Of a DNA stretch of 64,000 nt, positions 52,879 to 64,000 are shown piece after piece; position 1 is the stretch's first letter, and each line of letters opens with the position of its first letter. The DNA comes from Haliclona indistincta (Eukaryota > Porifera > Demospongiae > Haplosclerida > Chalinidae): assembly GCA_964017065.1 (NCBI GenBank), contig OZ024792.1, positions 489,965 through 553,964 on the forward strand. The letters run 5' to 3'. The position numbers and the translations under genes are program-made. The notes below the pieces were generated by a model that saw nothing but the letters and a program-made list of their open reading frames with translations, searched no databases and had not been told where the DNA came from.

Positions 52879-53568
52879 TCAGTATTGTACAAGTGGCCCC
52901 ATGAAATGCTTGCTTGGCTTTGTTTCATCAGCAAAGTTAAACCAGAAATCCACAAAAGTTAGTATGTATTCTTCTCTGGACACCTCTCCATTTCTGTTGA
53001 TATCCATGGCAGAAAAAGCAACGATCGACCATGGGTATCCACCTCTCATCACTTTATCTTCCTCTTTACTGATGAAACCATCCCCATTCAAATCCATTAA
53101 GTTGAAAAATTCTCTACCAGCATTTCTAAAGACTTCTTCAGCACCAGGTTGACTCACAGCTGCAAAAATTAGCTCCAAATACTGGTTTTCAGTCCACTGA
53201 AACTTCTCGTTCCCTTGACTTATTTGCTTTATCCATAGTTTGCGCATTGCAGTCTTGAACTTTTCAATTTGCTCTTTGCTGGCATTCTTGGAGAGTGCAT
53301 TTGATTCAGCAAGAGCCTCGAACATTTTGAAGTCGTCAACATTTAGTATGCCGTCGCAATTTTGATCATAGAAAGCAAAAAAGGTTTTCATCTTTCTCAC
53401 CCAGAGCTCGGGAACAATTTTCTTGATATCAGCCGCAGTTGGTCCTTCCTCAGGAGGCTTGCTGGCGCCATGTATAGCGCGAAGAATGTGCCACGCGGCC
53501 CGGGTTTGCTGTGGCAGAGAGCGTCCTGAGAGACTGGATCGACAAATGCTACTAGTCATTCGCTGCAT
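52879..53568 (-). CDS. EF-hand Ca2+-binding protein with presequence-like N terminus (paralogue C)
   Basis: 229 residues from MQRMTSSICRSSLSGRSLPQ, a textbook amphipathic basic leader, then GPTAADIKKIVPELWVRKMK. EF loops: DQNCDGILNVDD, DLNGDGFISKEE, DINRNGEVSREE; the second EF unit is degenerate. It ends FADETKPSKHFMGPLVQY. Closest to paralogue B. In the family's aequorin-like C-terminal helix (YILTFVDFWFNF) the position of the aequorin active-site His is not His, so light emission is unlikely. Confidence 0.85.
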   Translation of the reverse strand: MQRMTSSICRSSLSGRSLPQQTRAAWHILRAIHGASKPPEEGPTAADIKKIVPELWVRKMKTFFAFYDQNCDGILNVDDFKMFEALAESNALSKNASKEQIEKFKTAMRKLWIKQISQGNEKFQWTENQYLELIFAAVSQPGAEEVFRNAGREFFNLMDLNGDGFISKEEDKVMRGGYPWSIVAFSAMDINRNGEVSREEYILTFVDFWFNFADETKPSKHFMGPLVQY

Positions 53569-53663
53569 GTTCCTCGTTAGCTGTTTGTACAGTAGTTGGC
53601 TAGTTGCGAATTGAAACCGCGTGTACTGCACTTGTACTTACATGTAGTTTGTACTAGTTGTAC

Positions 53664-53828
53664 TACTGCGGTTTTAATAAATCTTGCAAAATGTATTGTG
53701 CACGAAACGTCCTTTGCACATGCGCAATAGCTAGAAATAATACTAAAATTTACTTAACTAGCTATTGCGCATGTGCAAAGGACGTTTCGTGCACAATACA
53801 TTTTGCAAGATTCATTAAAACTGCAGTA
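53664..53828. mobile_element. Complete palindromic MITE (same family as 1-130)
   Basis: TA-CTGCGGTTTTAATAAATC at the left and its complement, ending CTGCAG-TA, at the right. Arms of about 70 bp meet around AAATAATACTAAAATTTAC. The two copies differ by few bases, implying recent spread. Confidence 0.9.
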
Positions 53829-53866
53829 CTATAATAGTACTCAATGCTACATGCAGGATTATACGC

Positions 53867-54289
53867 ATGCGCGAGTGGGTACATACAATCCATCAATCCG
53901 CAATCCATCTCGTCAAAGCACAAAAGCCTCAGATTCTCCTAGACAATATCATAACCGTTATATCATCTGGCCTGAATCACCCGTCTGCCAATTTTGTTGC
54001 AATGGTAGCTGGCGACGGTTACTCTTGGTGTAGACTCTGGGACAAGGCGCTGGATCATGGCAGCCATGGCACAGAACAATTACAAAGGATTATACGCCAC
54101 CTGACTCAACCAGTACATGATAATTTTCGCTGCCATCTTTGTGATCAGATTGTCTCCACCTCTTGGTTACTCCACATTTGCTCCAGTCATACTGTATCCC
54201 TTCATTCAAATAACCTTTGTGAACAAGATATCCTCGACCTTCTGATCAAAGAACATGATGATATTTTTAGTATTATTTTTCCTAAATAG
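53867..54289 (+). pseudogene. Probable LINE C-terminal fragment with CCHH zinc knuckle
   Basis: 140 codons from MREWVHTIHQSAIH. SWCRLWDKALDHGSHGTEQL and FRCHLCDQIVSTSWLLHICSSH (C-x2-C-x12-H-x4-H-like) resemble the tail of LINE ORF2 proteins with a terminal zinc knuckle. No reverse transcriptase is adjacent. Confidence 0.4.
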
Positions 54290-54390
54290 TGTGTTCCATG
54301 TTATGCCCTTTGGGTCTCGCATTATTATTAAACATACTGGCTTAGCAGAAAAAGCATTTAATTACACATGTAACTAGGCACCGAAGGTGC

Positions 54391-55195
54391 TTATGCCTCG
54401 GTGAAATGTTATGCATATACATGCTTGTCTGCAAATACGCTGAACTGAAATACACAAGCTGTAATGAAAGTCTGCTGTTGCTAGTTGAACACTATGTTAG
54501 TGTCTAACAACTTATAAAAACATACACAGTAAAATTACTGCAGTTGTTGTACCTTTCTGTACAGCAATCACAATGCAGTATAATAGTTATGCAATCAGAA
54601 GCCAATCAGTGCTAACCACTAATTCAACTGGGCGTGTCTATAATGTTCAGGGCGCAGCACGTACAACGAGCGATATAGCATCCATAGCTTGCTTACCCAA
54701 TTTCTTTAGACATACGATGTAACCTAATCTGCTTCTAGACAGTCAACTGTGAATAGTTTTGTTTACGGAGAACTCTAGATCGCCAGCAACGGCCATCGAT
54801 CGCGAGGTAAGCAAAGCTACGCCATAACTCGAGAACGCAGCTTCATATACAAGTCTGCCGTGCTGTTCTGAAGTAAAGGCGAACTCACTAGCTGTAAGGC
54901 AGCCAGCAATAGACAATTTTGTCTTTACATCAACAACTAGATCGCCAGCCGGCGATCGTGAGGTAAGCAATCACGCTATAAGCCTATAACTCACGAACAG
55001 AGCCTTGTAACCAAAATCCTTACAATTCATTTTCAAGCAAATATCGACTTTAGCTTGTATTGCACGTTTCAGCGCTTAGTTTTCAGCGAGCGACGAGAAA
55101 TCCTACCGACAGACAGACAGACAGACAGACAGATACACACATACATACACGAACAGACTACCGTATGCCCCGTGGCTCCGCCCACCGAGGCATAA
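54391..55195. mobile_element. Non-autonomous repeat with 13-bp inverted termini
   Basis: TTATGCCTCGGTG (54391-54403) and CACCGAGGCATAA (55183-55195). Inside are two related blocks of about 80 bp (TAGATCGCCAGC...AGGTAAGCAA at about 54775 and 54938) and a (GACA)n run near 55110. Confidence 0.6.
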
Positions 55196-56050
55196 TTATG
55201 CTTTCAGTACACATTGAATTGGCTGCCAACTGATTCAAGCAGCAAGGCAAAGTTTCAGTGCTTATAATCATAATGGGTTCCTTTTTTTCACTACTGCTGC
55301 CATGATTCTATTGTCTAGCTACTGAATTCCTCCTGTGTTGCTATCCAAGCCTCGTTCATAGGGTAGTTGCTATCATCCAAGCCTCGTTCATAGGATAGTT
55401 GCTATCATCCAAGCCTGTATGTATGCTGATCTCCATAATAATATCATTCAAGGCCTGATAATTGACCAATGATTTTTGCCTGCTCTCTGAAAAATTGCAC
55501 GCTAAGACTAAGACTTTTCAGCACTGCATGACTTTAACCATAGTTTTGCTAACTTCAGAGCTACTCAAAACATCCGACTTCTGTTACATAATCACAATCT
55601 TGGATTCATGCTCATGCTGTATGTCATTGGTCCTAGCTGGCTCATCACTTACTGATGTGCCAGAGCTCAGTTGATGTTTTCACAAACACTACCTGATACT
55701 GTAGTAATTATATACCATGCCAAGTTTGCATTCATTAACAGATGCATAAATTAATAATCATTCAATGTCTTATGATGATAAAAGGTGTGAGCCAGCTAGT
55801 AGATGTGATCTCAGCTCATGTGCATCATCATCATCATCACCCCAGTAGCTAAACAACCATGACATCCAGAGCCACACAGAGATGTTTGATTAGCACAATG
55901 TCTGTGTACACATAATATATGCCCTCATCCTTATTCTCAATCCCTCCAAATGGAGAGCCTGTCTGCAAAAACAATAGTGTCTGGTTCGTTTTGCAACGTA
56001 AGCGTAACGTTAACGAAAGAGGCAGCGGCGCAGCTAGCTCCTCCCTAAAG
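55196..56050. other. Intergenic before the LisH gene
   Basis: A short tandem triplication of ATCCAAGCCTCGTTCATAGG lies at about 55345-55415. No gene is supported. Confidence 0.45.
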
Positions 56051-57707
56051 ATGGCGGACGACACTGAAGTAGCGCGGTACGTGGTTGGTAAGCGCTGATA
56101 AGTACACGTTATAGTGTATTATGATAAATTATAACTTCAGGCTATCTGGTGCAGAACAGTTACTCCCAAACCATGCAAGCGTTCCTCCAGGAATGCAAGC
56201 AACTCAATGGCGCCACTATCACTGTAACCGACCCCTCTCTGATGATTGATCTCACAGTGCATGTTATAAACTGGTTTGTCTGCGTGCAATGTGATTACTT
56301 TCCTTCAGATTCTACCATCAACTTCACTAAAAGAGATCATAAATGAACACATAACGCGACGCAGTGCTAGTACGTTGCCGCCTCCATCCTATGCACACTT
56401 GTTATCCACATTCTCTCTCAGATCAGATGGTGAACTCACTGGGCTCCATGTCATCATGGCAGTTACTATGGCAACAGCTACAACATACATTGACTCAAAT
56501 CAAGTGAACCAGAATATATATCACATTCGATCACAATGTCTGTGTTTGTTTAGCACTCTAGCAGAAGATGTGATTGGTGACTCTCAAAGAAGCAGACCCA
56601 CTGGTCTGTCATGATGGAATCTTTCATTGATTCGTCTTGTTCTCTTTTCAGGCAAATCAAGATCACGACGATCCACTCATCTTTCCAAGCCGCCTCTAGT
56701 GATCACACCTCAATCAGTGTCTTCTCCGTCTAACATGAGGCAACCCACCTCTGCAGTACAGCAGCCATCACTCCCTCCTACAACTCCACTCTCTACTAGA
56801 TACAATACAACTACAGCAACTGAAGATATGACGTTGAAGATACGTTCACCCAGGAAGAGCAAGTGAGCTAGTGGTTCACTTGTATCTGGCAGTGAAACTA
56901 CTCTTTGTTCCAGGCAGCCAAGGAGAAGTGCCGGCTTGCTACAGCAGCAAGAGAGTATAGCTACCGTGTCATCATCGCCACTAGAGTCGACTACACAGCC
57001 AGTGACCGGGTGAGTGTAGCTATGTGTTAGTGAGTTACTGTAGTTGTATGCTCAAGTAGTCTCTCTCCATCTGATACCACTGCCAGTGATGTGCAGGTGA
57101 GTTGTAAAGATTGTTTCATTTTGGCTACTTACCTAACCTGCAATGTCTGTAGCATATTCTAAATGTATTGATGAGCAATCAGTCCCTCCCTGAGCGACTA
57201 GCTGGCTTGATTAACCAGTATGCAGCTGATACCAGGTAACAGTCTGTAGTCTAGTAATAACCACATCATAATACATGCACTCAGTGTGGAGGGTGCTAGT
57301 AGCAGCAGTATAGAGCAGTCCCAGCCAGACCAGGACCATTCCCTTCTCTCTCAGACCACGCTGGACAACATATTGGACATCACGTGTGCTGATCCTTGGC
57401 TGGAGGATCTACTAGCATCAGACCCTCCCCCTCTCCCTCCCCCTCTTCCTGCCCTTTCATCTGCTCATCCATTATCAGCCAGTGCTGCTGCATCAGAACA
57501 GTCTGAGCTACCACCACAAGTAAGTGTGTATACTCGCCAAACGCCTCACACTACCGTCTTATTCTCTAGACAGTAGTGGCAAGTGAGACCAGAAAGAGAC
57601 CCAGGGAAGAGCAGCATGATGAAGAGACTCGTTCTAAACTATGTTTTCCTCCGGGGATGAATGTTGAAGCATTTCTTGATAGGCTGCATAGCAATAGTAA
57701 ACAGTAA
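56051..57707 (+). CDS. LisH-domain protein, probable NPAT homologue
   Basis: ATG at 56051; exon 1 (56051-56087) MADDTEVARYVVG joins exon 2 (from 56141) YLVQNSYSQTMQAFLQEC, a LisH motif at the extreme N terminus. The next exon starts ILPSTSLKEIINEHI. A basic linker (GKSRSRRSTHLSKPPLV) and a Ser/Pro-rich middle follow, then TLDNILDITCADPWLEDLLA, and the end reads CFPPGMNVEAFLDRLHSNSK. N-terminal LisH and a terminal FPPGM(N/D)V..FL..LH are what I remember of NPAT, the cyclin E/CDK2-regulated activator of histone genes. Size here is well below vertebrate NPAT. Confident of LisH, less of NPAT. Confidence 0.6.
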
Positions 57708-58849
57708 TTATTATTATGTTGTCATACTACTTACGTGGGCGTTATTAACCGGATGCGGTACGCCCACTATTTATTAAGTCACGTGACCGACACAGTAGAT
57801 CATTTGTGAGGCGCGGTTACACGTCCTTTGAAGTACTTGACACACCGGAAGTTCCCTGGCGAAAATTTTCATGACTCCACAGCCTGGCCAGCAAATTATT
57901 ACCAAACGCCTAGTGGAAAGTGAGTGCCCCGTCCTGTGTGTATGTGCCCTTTGTCAGCCTATCACTGCGTGAGGCTATTTATAGACCGGGAAACACATAG
58001 CGCCCGGTATCCGTCGCCGCACCTACATATCTGTCCTCTGTACTGCTTATCCAGACTCTGCATACGTTCCTGCCGCCGACTGTGTTGCTCTCTGCCAGTA
58101 AACCTAGTGGCTGGCGCGAGTCGAGCGGCGTTGCTATGCGCGACGACATTGCTGCGGCCCTGCCGGGGCTCTTCACATGCGAAATTTCGCACGGCGGCCG
58201 CTTTGCTGCGAAAATTTCCACATTGCCTGCGAAAGTTTCGTCTCGACTACGAAAAGTCTTATGCCGCATTTTTTGGTAGTTTTGGCATGTCTAACGAGCC
58301 AATTTTGAAACAAAATAAGGTTATGATAAAAAGTAACCGTACATGTAGTTAGGACCAGAGGTCGTCGAGTGAGAAGAGCGTCTTCATGTGTTACATGCAG
58401 TGGTGTTTGTGGAATGAGTTCGTACAGGTTACGATACAGCGTCAGTTACATACGTACCGTTAGTACATCCACATTTAGTGTATTAATTATATGGAGTACA
58501 GAAACATGCTGATCTATCATCTAGTAGTAGTAGTAGTGATGGTGGTGGTGGTGGTTTATCCAGATGGTAACTAGCTCCAGTGGTGTGCTAGGTGCCTGCT
58601 AGCTCCAGTGGTGTGGTGATGTTGTGCTAGTGTGTTTGCATGTAGGTGGAAGTACAAGTTTTTTACCTTATTTGGGTAAAACTCGATCCAGGGCCAAGTG
58701 TTATGAATAACTGGTATCCTAGCAACACACCCACACCACACTGTTGATCAATCATGAGCCTATTAGGCTGGTTTACAAGTTGGGCTTTCACCACACTGCA
58801 TTATAACTGATTCATAATTAGCATCTTTCATAATTTCATTGCATCTCAG
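57708..58849. other. Spacer and probable first exon/intron of the BICRA-like gene
   Basis: ATG at 57870 begins MTPQPGQQIITKRLVE and meets a GTGAGTG donor, a candidate first exon, but its phase does not fit the acceptor at 58849, so another exon may exist. TGCGAAA-rich palindromes lie at about 58180-58260 and a GGT microsatellite near 58540. Confidence 0.4.
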
Positions 58850-61800
58850 GTGTGGTGGTGCATGGCCACCTCCCATGGACTCTCTCCTCCCTTCACTCGT
58901 CCTTCCTCTACTACTAATCATGAAAGCAACATATTTATACCTTCTCTGAGCAACACTACAGCATCTTTAAAGAGGTATAACTGGCACCATACTTTAGTAT
59001 GGATGGGTAGTGTAATACAGAAAATGACTATCTCATTGTAGTCCAACTGATTGTCAGTTCTCATCCCTGGAGGAGCTACTCTCAGCCACAGGGATACCTA
59101 CTGATAGCCAGCAACAGCAGCCTCCATTGTCAGGTATGCAGCCATGCACCATCATCACACTGTATCTTATCTCACTGACATACAGATACTAGTCTCAAGA
59201 GACCTCTTCTGCCTGATAGGGATGAAGCTGCTGCCTCTCCCAAGCGACCTAGACTGAGCCCTTCATTGTCATCTTCCACCCTCTCTGGCTCCTCTTCCAC
59301 TCTCTCTGCTTCGTTGTCGTCTACATTCTCTCCTCCATCTGTTAATGATTCAAGACCGAGTCCTGTGCCGGCACAAGGACTCATTCCTAGTATATTAGCT
59401 CATTCCTCTTCGAATCATAGCAAGCTCCCCACTATCCTACCAGCCTCAACTACTCAGTCTGTTTTGCCAGCTGTCTCAAACTCTCTTTCTTTGCCGGCAG
59501 TGACCTCTCTTTCCTCCACTCTATCAGGCAGCTCAATCATTCCTCAGCTATCAACAACAATCAATGCTTCAATGGCTCTATTAGCTCAGCTCTTCAGACA
59601 GTACCAGGCTATTGGTGACGAGACAGGAATGCAGAAGACACGGCAACAACTCCTGTCCTTAATAGCCAAGACTAGTAACAAACCAGCATCTTCAGATCAG
59701 CCTGTGACCTTGTCTTTATCGATCCCAAACTCTGCTGCTAGCACAGCACTCACCAGCATGCCTGCACTAGCTCCCCAACTCACTAACAGCACGACTGTCA
59801 CCTCTTCGAGTGGAGCAGCTCTCTCCAACAGCTCATCGTTGCTGTCTAGCACTCCATCTCTCCTACCACTCGCAACATCTAAACCTCACTCTCCATCGAT
59901 TGTGACCCAACCTCCTCCTCCTCAGTCATCATCTGCTGCATCAACCAGCTTACTGCAGAATGTGTTCCCTCTCTCTGCTGTTGCTGGCTCAAACAAGTCT
60001 CTTCCTTCTCTACACATCACTCCACAGACTCAGACCAACATCATGAGAGCTGTCTACTCATATCGACTCAAGCAGATACAAGACTTCATATCTTCCCTAC
60101 CTCCTCAACAGCGACCGACCACTACCCAGGGACTAAGGGATCTGCTAGTCAAGCACAATATGGCTGCCAAGGTTAGTGATACTACACGCAAAATTCACAT
60201 TGAATACTGTAAAAGGGATATTGGTTTGAAAATTTACTTATTCTATTAACAATGATCCAATACTCTTCTTGCTTAGCTTCAGACCATACCTCAGTCCCTC
60301 CTGGTCCAGCTACAGCAGTCCTCACAAACCTCCTCCTCTACCACCAGCACTACTGGGTCCATACTGACTACCAGTGATGCTGTCTCAGCAGCCACACCCA
60401 GCACTGCTGTTACTAGCACTGTCAGTTCAAGAGTCCTGCAGTCTACTCCAGCATCACAACCCAGTGTCCAGTTGCTCCCAGGACCAACTACTACTCCACA
60501 AACTGTTTCTCTAACAGCTTCTTCATCCACTCCTTCCACCTCATCTGCTTCTCCAGTATTGCCGGGTGTAACAGTTGAGACTCTACGCACTCTGTGCCGT
60601 CTTCCCAGCAATTCACTGTCTCGTATTCCCATGCATCGTACACTGATGGGTATTGTGCAATACCTGAGGGCTCGAGGGTGGGCTGGGAACAGGGTGGAGC
60701 TACCAGCATTGTTGCAGCAGGCACAAGAAGCAGTCAACAAGGGTCAACTTACCTCACAACAACAACAGGTAAGATCACATTGACTTTAAGCTCACTTTGA
60801 TTGTGATTCTACAGACTCTCTCGACCACTACACCAAGCACGCAACAGCAAGCAGCAGGAGCCAGCAGCCAGCTCTCTGTATCTAGTACAGCTTCTTCTCT
60901 TCTGAACAGTCGTCCCTCAGCCACATCCTCTAGTCCTCTGTCACAGTACATGGCATCTGTGGGCATGAAGGTTCCCAGAACAGACCTCGGTCAGACTACT
61001 CCCACTGGTGTACGACCTTACAACAATGCTTACACCAGAAACAGCAGCATGGGAACCAGTTCTGGACTTCTTAACAGAGCAGGAACCAGTCAGGTACAAT
61101 TCTCTCATTTTTGACTTTCATTTACTTGTCTCCTTTTCAGCAGGCGGCAACACCAAGTGGTTTACGTCCATTCACTAGATACCAACTCAAGGTGCAGCAG
61201 GAGAGAGTTGAACACGAGAGATTGGCGGCGTTGCAGAAGGTAAGTTCTACCTCTCAACATGTTCACATGTGACTGTCACATGATACGCTATAGGTACTGC
61301 AGTCGTCAGAAGAGGCTCGAATTGCTTTTAGGTATAGCACCGAAATCTTTGTGTTTGTGAGTGCTTTACTCCTTTGAATAGGTTTCAGGCTCATATGGAG
61401 AAGCTCCATCAGCAGCTATGTGCACCTGATGCTCACCGTGGATTCTCCTCTAACCAAGACGTAGTGCTCAGACTGGTACCTTATCATGTGTGGGCGGAGC
61501 CTGAGCTACCACCAGGAGCTGTTGAAAAAGGTGAACAACAAGCTAGAAAAATGATTTATTTTATGTCTCTCTCTTCTTCATTTCTCTTCTCTCTCTTTTC
61601 TCTGTCCTCTCTTTGTCATTGTTAGCTGATGCAGTGTATGAGGGTATTGCTAGTGTCCTCTTATCAAGAGCTCAAGGTCTAATGAGTAGATATGACCAGT
61701 GTATCTTACGAGATGAAGAGGTTTGTACCTGTTGCTATAGCTTGTTCTCATGTGACATGTGTGTGTAGTATGGTGGCGAGACTGAACCGTCTGCTATTCT

Positions 61801-62100
61801 ACTGGAGCGACTGTTTCTTGAAGGAGAGAGGGAAAGGAAGGAGGAGGAAGAAAGACAAAGAAGAGCTGAAGAAGCAGCAACTACTGGCAAGACAATTTTT
61901 AATATTCCGTGAGCTTGTCATTGTGTGATTTTATAGGATTTGGTGGTGCAGGACATGTAGCTGATGGTAGTACCAGTCATACACAGCTGATGAGCACAGA
62001 TCCGTTCCTGATGGACTCAGACCCATTCTCCGACGACCCGTTTCTGCCTCATTTCTGGTCACCTGACTTGTCAGCCGATCTCGGCACTGGAATCACATGA
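58850..62100 (+). CDS. BICRA/GLTSCR1-family subunit of ncBAF (SWI/SNF)
   Basis: Multi-exon, very Ser/Thr/Gln/Pro-rich. The first part has LKRPLLPDRDEAAASPKRPR, a 320-residue Ser-rich exon (59266-60170) and two short helical segments (AVYSYRLKQIQDFISSLPPQ; HRTLMGIVQYLRARGW). The 3' exons carry the GLTSCR1-type domain: RFQAHMEKLHQQLCAPDAHR, DVVLRLVPYHVW, SRAQGLMSRYDQC and SAILLERLFLEGERERKEEE, parallel to vertebrate LLPYHV, AMLNKY and MVMIDRMFIQEE. It ends in acidic DPFLMDSDPFSDDPFLPHFW. The vertebrate proteins assemble the GBAF/ncBAF remodeller with BRD9. The start is unresolved (see 57870). It follows the LisH gene by about 160 bp on the same strand. Confidence 0.78.
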
Positions 62101-62207
62101 TCAGCTTGTGACTGCACAGCTAGGACTAGTAATTAATAATTATAATTTTATTATTATTTATTAACAGTGTTGTTTCTACTTGAATCATGGTATAATATCA
62201 AATGATG

Positions 62208-63392
62208 TCAAAACAGCTGTATTCTGTTATTAATGTCGTCACACACTAACAAGAATCCATCTATATTGACAGCCACGCCTCCAATGCTGTTGAATTCTCC
62301 AGACTGATTCCCAGGCTGTCCAAAGGAATGAATGTGTGTCCCATCGCAAGCAAAAATCTGAACACATTTGTGTCGGCAGTCAGTGACGTACACCAGTGAA
62401 GATAAGACATCCACGGCAACGCCAGTAGGGAACCACACCTCTCCACCTTTGCCACACGTGAAGGATCGTATGAAGGTGCCTTGCTGTGACAGCATGCAGA
62501 CACGGTGGTTGCCCTGGTCAGCGACATAAAGCACATTCCGGCTGTTGTCAATAGCTATACCAGTTGGGTGGTGGAACTGTCCCTCTCTCGTCCCCTTGCA
62601 ACCAAGTGTGCGCAGAAGAGACAGGTCAGCGCTGAACACCATTACACAGTGGGCGTGTCCATCACACACGTACACCTCATTATGGTCGGATACTGCTATT
62701 CCTGTCGGCAGCTGTACTCTACCTTTCTTTACCTGGTCACTGCTGCTGCAGATGAACTGGCCATTTTTGTCAAATTTCTGCACTCGATTGTTGCAGCTAT
62801 CGGCAATGTATATGTTACCATAGCAATCTGTAGCCACACCCCTCGGTGTATCAAATTGACCCTGCTGCTCACCAAGACGGCTACCGATTGAGAATTGCTG
62901 TTGCCATGACGATGTAAACACAGACACCTTGTGGAGTTGAGGGTGTGTTACAATATTGCGACCATCAACATCCGTAGCCACACCCCATGGTCGACCCATG
63001 CCATTCACCTTTTTGTGTGGGCGTGGTTTAGCTACACGAGACAGTGGACATGCGACATATAGCTCTAGTGGGGCCTTGCCGATCAGTCGACTATTGACAC
63101 GAATAGTGATCTCGTGGCGTCCTCGAGTTGTTGGCTGAAATATGACCTTGTTTTGTGAGTACGATATGTGAGTGACCTTAGCTGGGGTTGTTGTGCCGTT
63201 ACAGAGAGACTTAGCTTCAGCTGTGACTATCTGCTTGTGCTTGCAGAGTCTGTTGTACTGATCCTTCAGTGTGATGGTGTAGGTGACATCATGATTGAGC
63301 TGACCTATGGAGGACGAGGTGCTGATGGTGCATTTAGTGGGATCTGCTGCTGCCTCTTGAGCTCCATCCATGATTAGATCATCACGACTGAC
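62208..63392 (-). CDS. NHL-repeat protein (TRIM-NHL type), C-terminal exon
   Basis: The open exon runs from an acceptor at 63393 (CACTCAG|GTCAGTC) to the stop at 62208. An ATG lies at 63371, but the frame is open upstream, so more exons probably lie outside the window. Order: filamin/Ig-like domain (about residues 10-105; YTITLKDQYNRLC, TTRGRHEITIRVNSRLIG), then five to six NHL repeats (RPWGVATDVDGRNIV, TPRGVATDCYGNIYIADSCN, LPTGIAVSDHNEVYVCDGHA, HPTGIAIDN, FPTGVAVDV, IGGVAVNIDGFLLVCDD). TRIM2/3/71 have this order after a RING/B-box, which is not seen here. NHL propellers bind RNA or protein. It ends 107 bp from the BICRA-like stop. Confidence 0.85.
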   Translation of the reverse strand, partial: VSRDDLIMDGAQEAAADPTKCTISTSSSIGQLNHDVTYTITLKDQYNRLCKHKQIVTAEAKSLCNGTTTPAKVTHISYSQNKVIFQPTTRGRHEITIRVNSRLIGKAPLELYVACPLSRVAKPRPHKKVNGMGRPWGVATDVDGRNIVTHPQLHKVSVFTSSWQQQFSIGSRLGEQQGQFDTPRGVATDCYGNIYIADSCNNRVQKFDKNGQFICSSSDQVKKGRVQLPTGIAVSDHNEVYVCDGHAHCVMVFSADLSLLRTLGCKGTREGQFHHPTGIAIDNSRNVLYVADQGNHRVCMLSQQGTFIRSFTCGKGGEVWFPTGVAVDVLSSLVYVTDCRHKCVQIFACDGTHIHSFGQPGNQSGEFNSIGGVAVNIDGFLLVCDDINNRIQLF

Positions 63393-63399
63393 CTGAGTG

Positions 63400-64000
63400 A
63401 GAAGAGAGAGAACGAGTGAGAGTGAGAGAGTGAGTGAGTGAATGAGAGTGAGAGTGAGTGAGTGTGAGTGAGTGAGTGAATGAGAGTGAGAGTGAGTGAG
63501 TGAGTGAGTGAGAGTGAGTGAGTGTGAGTGAGTGAGTGAGAGTGAGTGAGTGAGTGAGAGTGAATGAGTGAGTGAGTGAGTGAGTGAGTGAGTGAGTGAG
63601 TGAGAGTGAGTGAGTGAGTGAGTGAATGAGAGTGAGAGTGAGTGAGTGTGAGTGAGTGTGAGTGAATGAGAGTGAGTGAGTGAGTGAGAGTGAGTGAGTG
63701 AGTGAGAGTGAATGAGTGAGTGAGTGAGTGAGTGAGTGAGTGAGTGAGTGAGAGTGAGTGAGTGAGAGTGAGTGAGAGTGAGAGTGAGAGTAAGAGTGAG
63801 TGAGTGAGAGTGAGTGAGTGAGTGAGTGAGTGAGTGAGTGAGTGAGAGTGAATGAGTGAGTGAGTGAGTGAGTGAGTGAGTGAGAGTGAATGAGTGAGTG
63901 AGTGAGAGTGAGTGAGAGTGAGTGAGAGTGAGTGAGTGAGTGAGAGTGAATGAGAGTGAGTGAATGAGTGAATGAGAGTGAGTGAGTGAATGAGAGTGAG
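63400..64000. repeat. Long (GAGT)n microsatellite running off the window
   Basis: More than 600 bp of GAGTGAGT with GAATGAGA and GTGAGA variants, forming higher-order repeats of 40-70 bp. On the coding strand of the NHL gene it is a pyrimidine/purine-biased intron tract just before the acceptor. Confidence 0.95.

Overview
This window looks like compact nuclear DNA of a sponge, probably a demosponge. Genes sit tens to hundreds of bases apart, often head-to-head or tail-to-tail. Introns are mostly about 45-60 nt with GT..AG ends. The proteins are animal-type (BRE1/RNF20, TSR2, PHYH, CCDC57, a receptor tyrosine kinase, a BICRA/GLTSCR1 homologue, TRAF and NHL proteins), and the receptor, CARD and TRAF proteins have a sponge-like style. 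No bacterial-type operons, rRNA or CRISPR were seen. The assignment rests on reading the sequence only.

Layout. 1-9.4 kb is nested mobile DNA: a palindromic MITE; a TA-flanked inverted-repeat element (674-3939) broken by two 5'-truncated LINEs and another MITE; then an element with about 100-bp inverted repeats and an 8-bp target duplication (4031-7294) that carries a RecQ-type helicase. A 43-45-bp satellite follows, and a second array of it lies at 12 kb. Between the arrays are a broken 3' end of the TRAF gene and an EF-hand gene.

12.7-31 kb is the conserved core: a RING/TRAF gene with two MATH domains directly downstream of a CARD gene (they may be one gene), BRE1, TSR2, a ZIFL-type MFS transporter, peroxisomal PHYH with a readable PTS2 signal, and CCDC57.

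31-50.6 kb is a recent tandem receptor cluster, all on the minus strand. One full receptor tyrosine kinase is followed by three copies of its ectodomain and membrane segment. In these copies the kinase is replaced by a short tyrosine-rich tail. One copy is open, and two carry single nonsense codons. The units also repeat a small signal-peptide gene and a retroelement scrap, and are cut by several transposons.

52-53.6 kb has two more EF-hand genes, paralogous to the one at 11 kb, all with mitochondrial-presequence-like N termini. 56-62.1 kb has a LisH protein resembling NPAT and, immediately after it, a BICRA/GLTSCR1-family subunit of SWI/SNF. The window ends with the C-terminal exon of an NHL-repeat protein and a long GAGT microsatellite.

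Several genes concern chromatin: BRE1 ubiquitylates H2B, NPAT drives histone genes and BICRA belongs to ncBAF. The CARD/TRAF locus and the receptor cluster look like signalling or immune-type loci under rapid change. The most unusual items are the CARD-RING-TRAF-MATH-MATH architecture, the kinase-less receptor array, the helicase-bearing inverted-repeat element and the transposon ORF pairing a CG-1-like region with a PHD finger.
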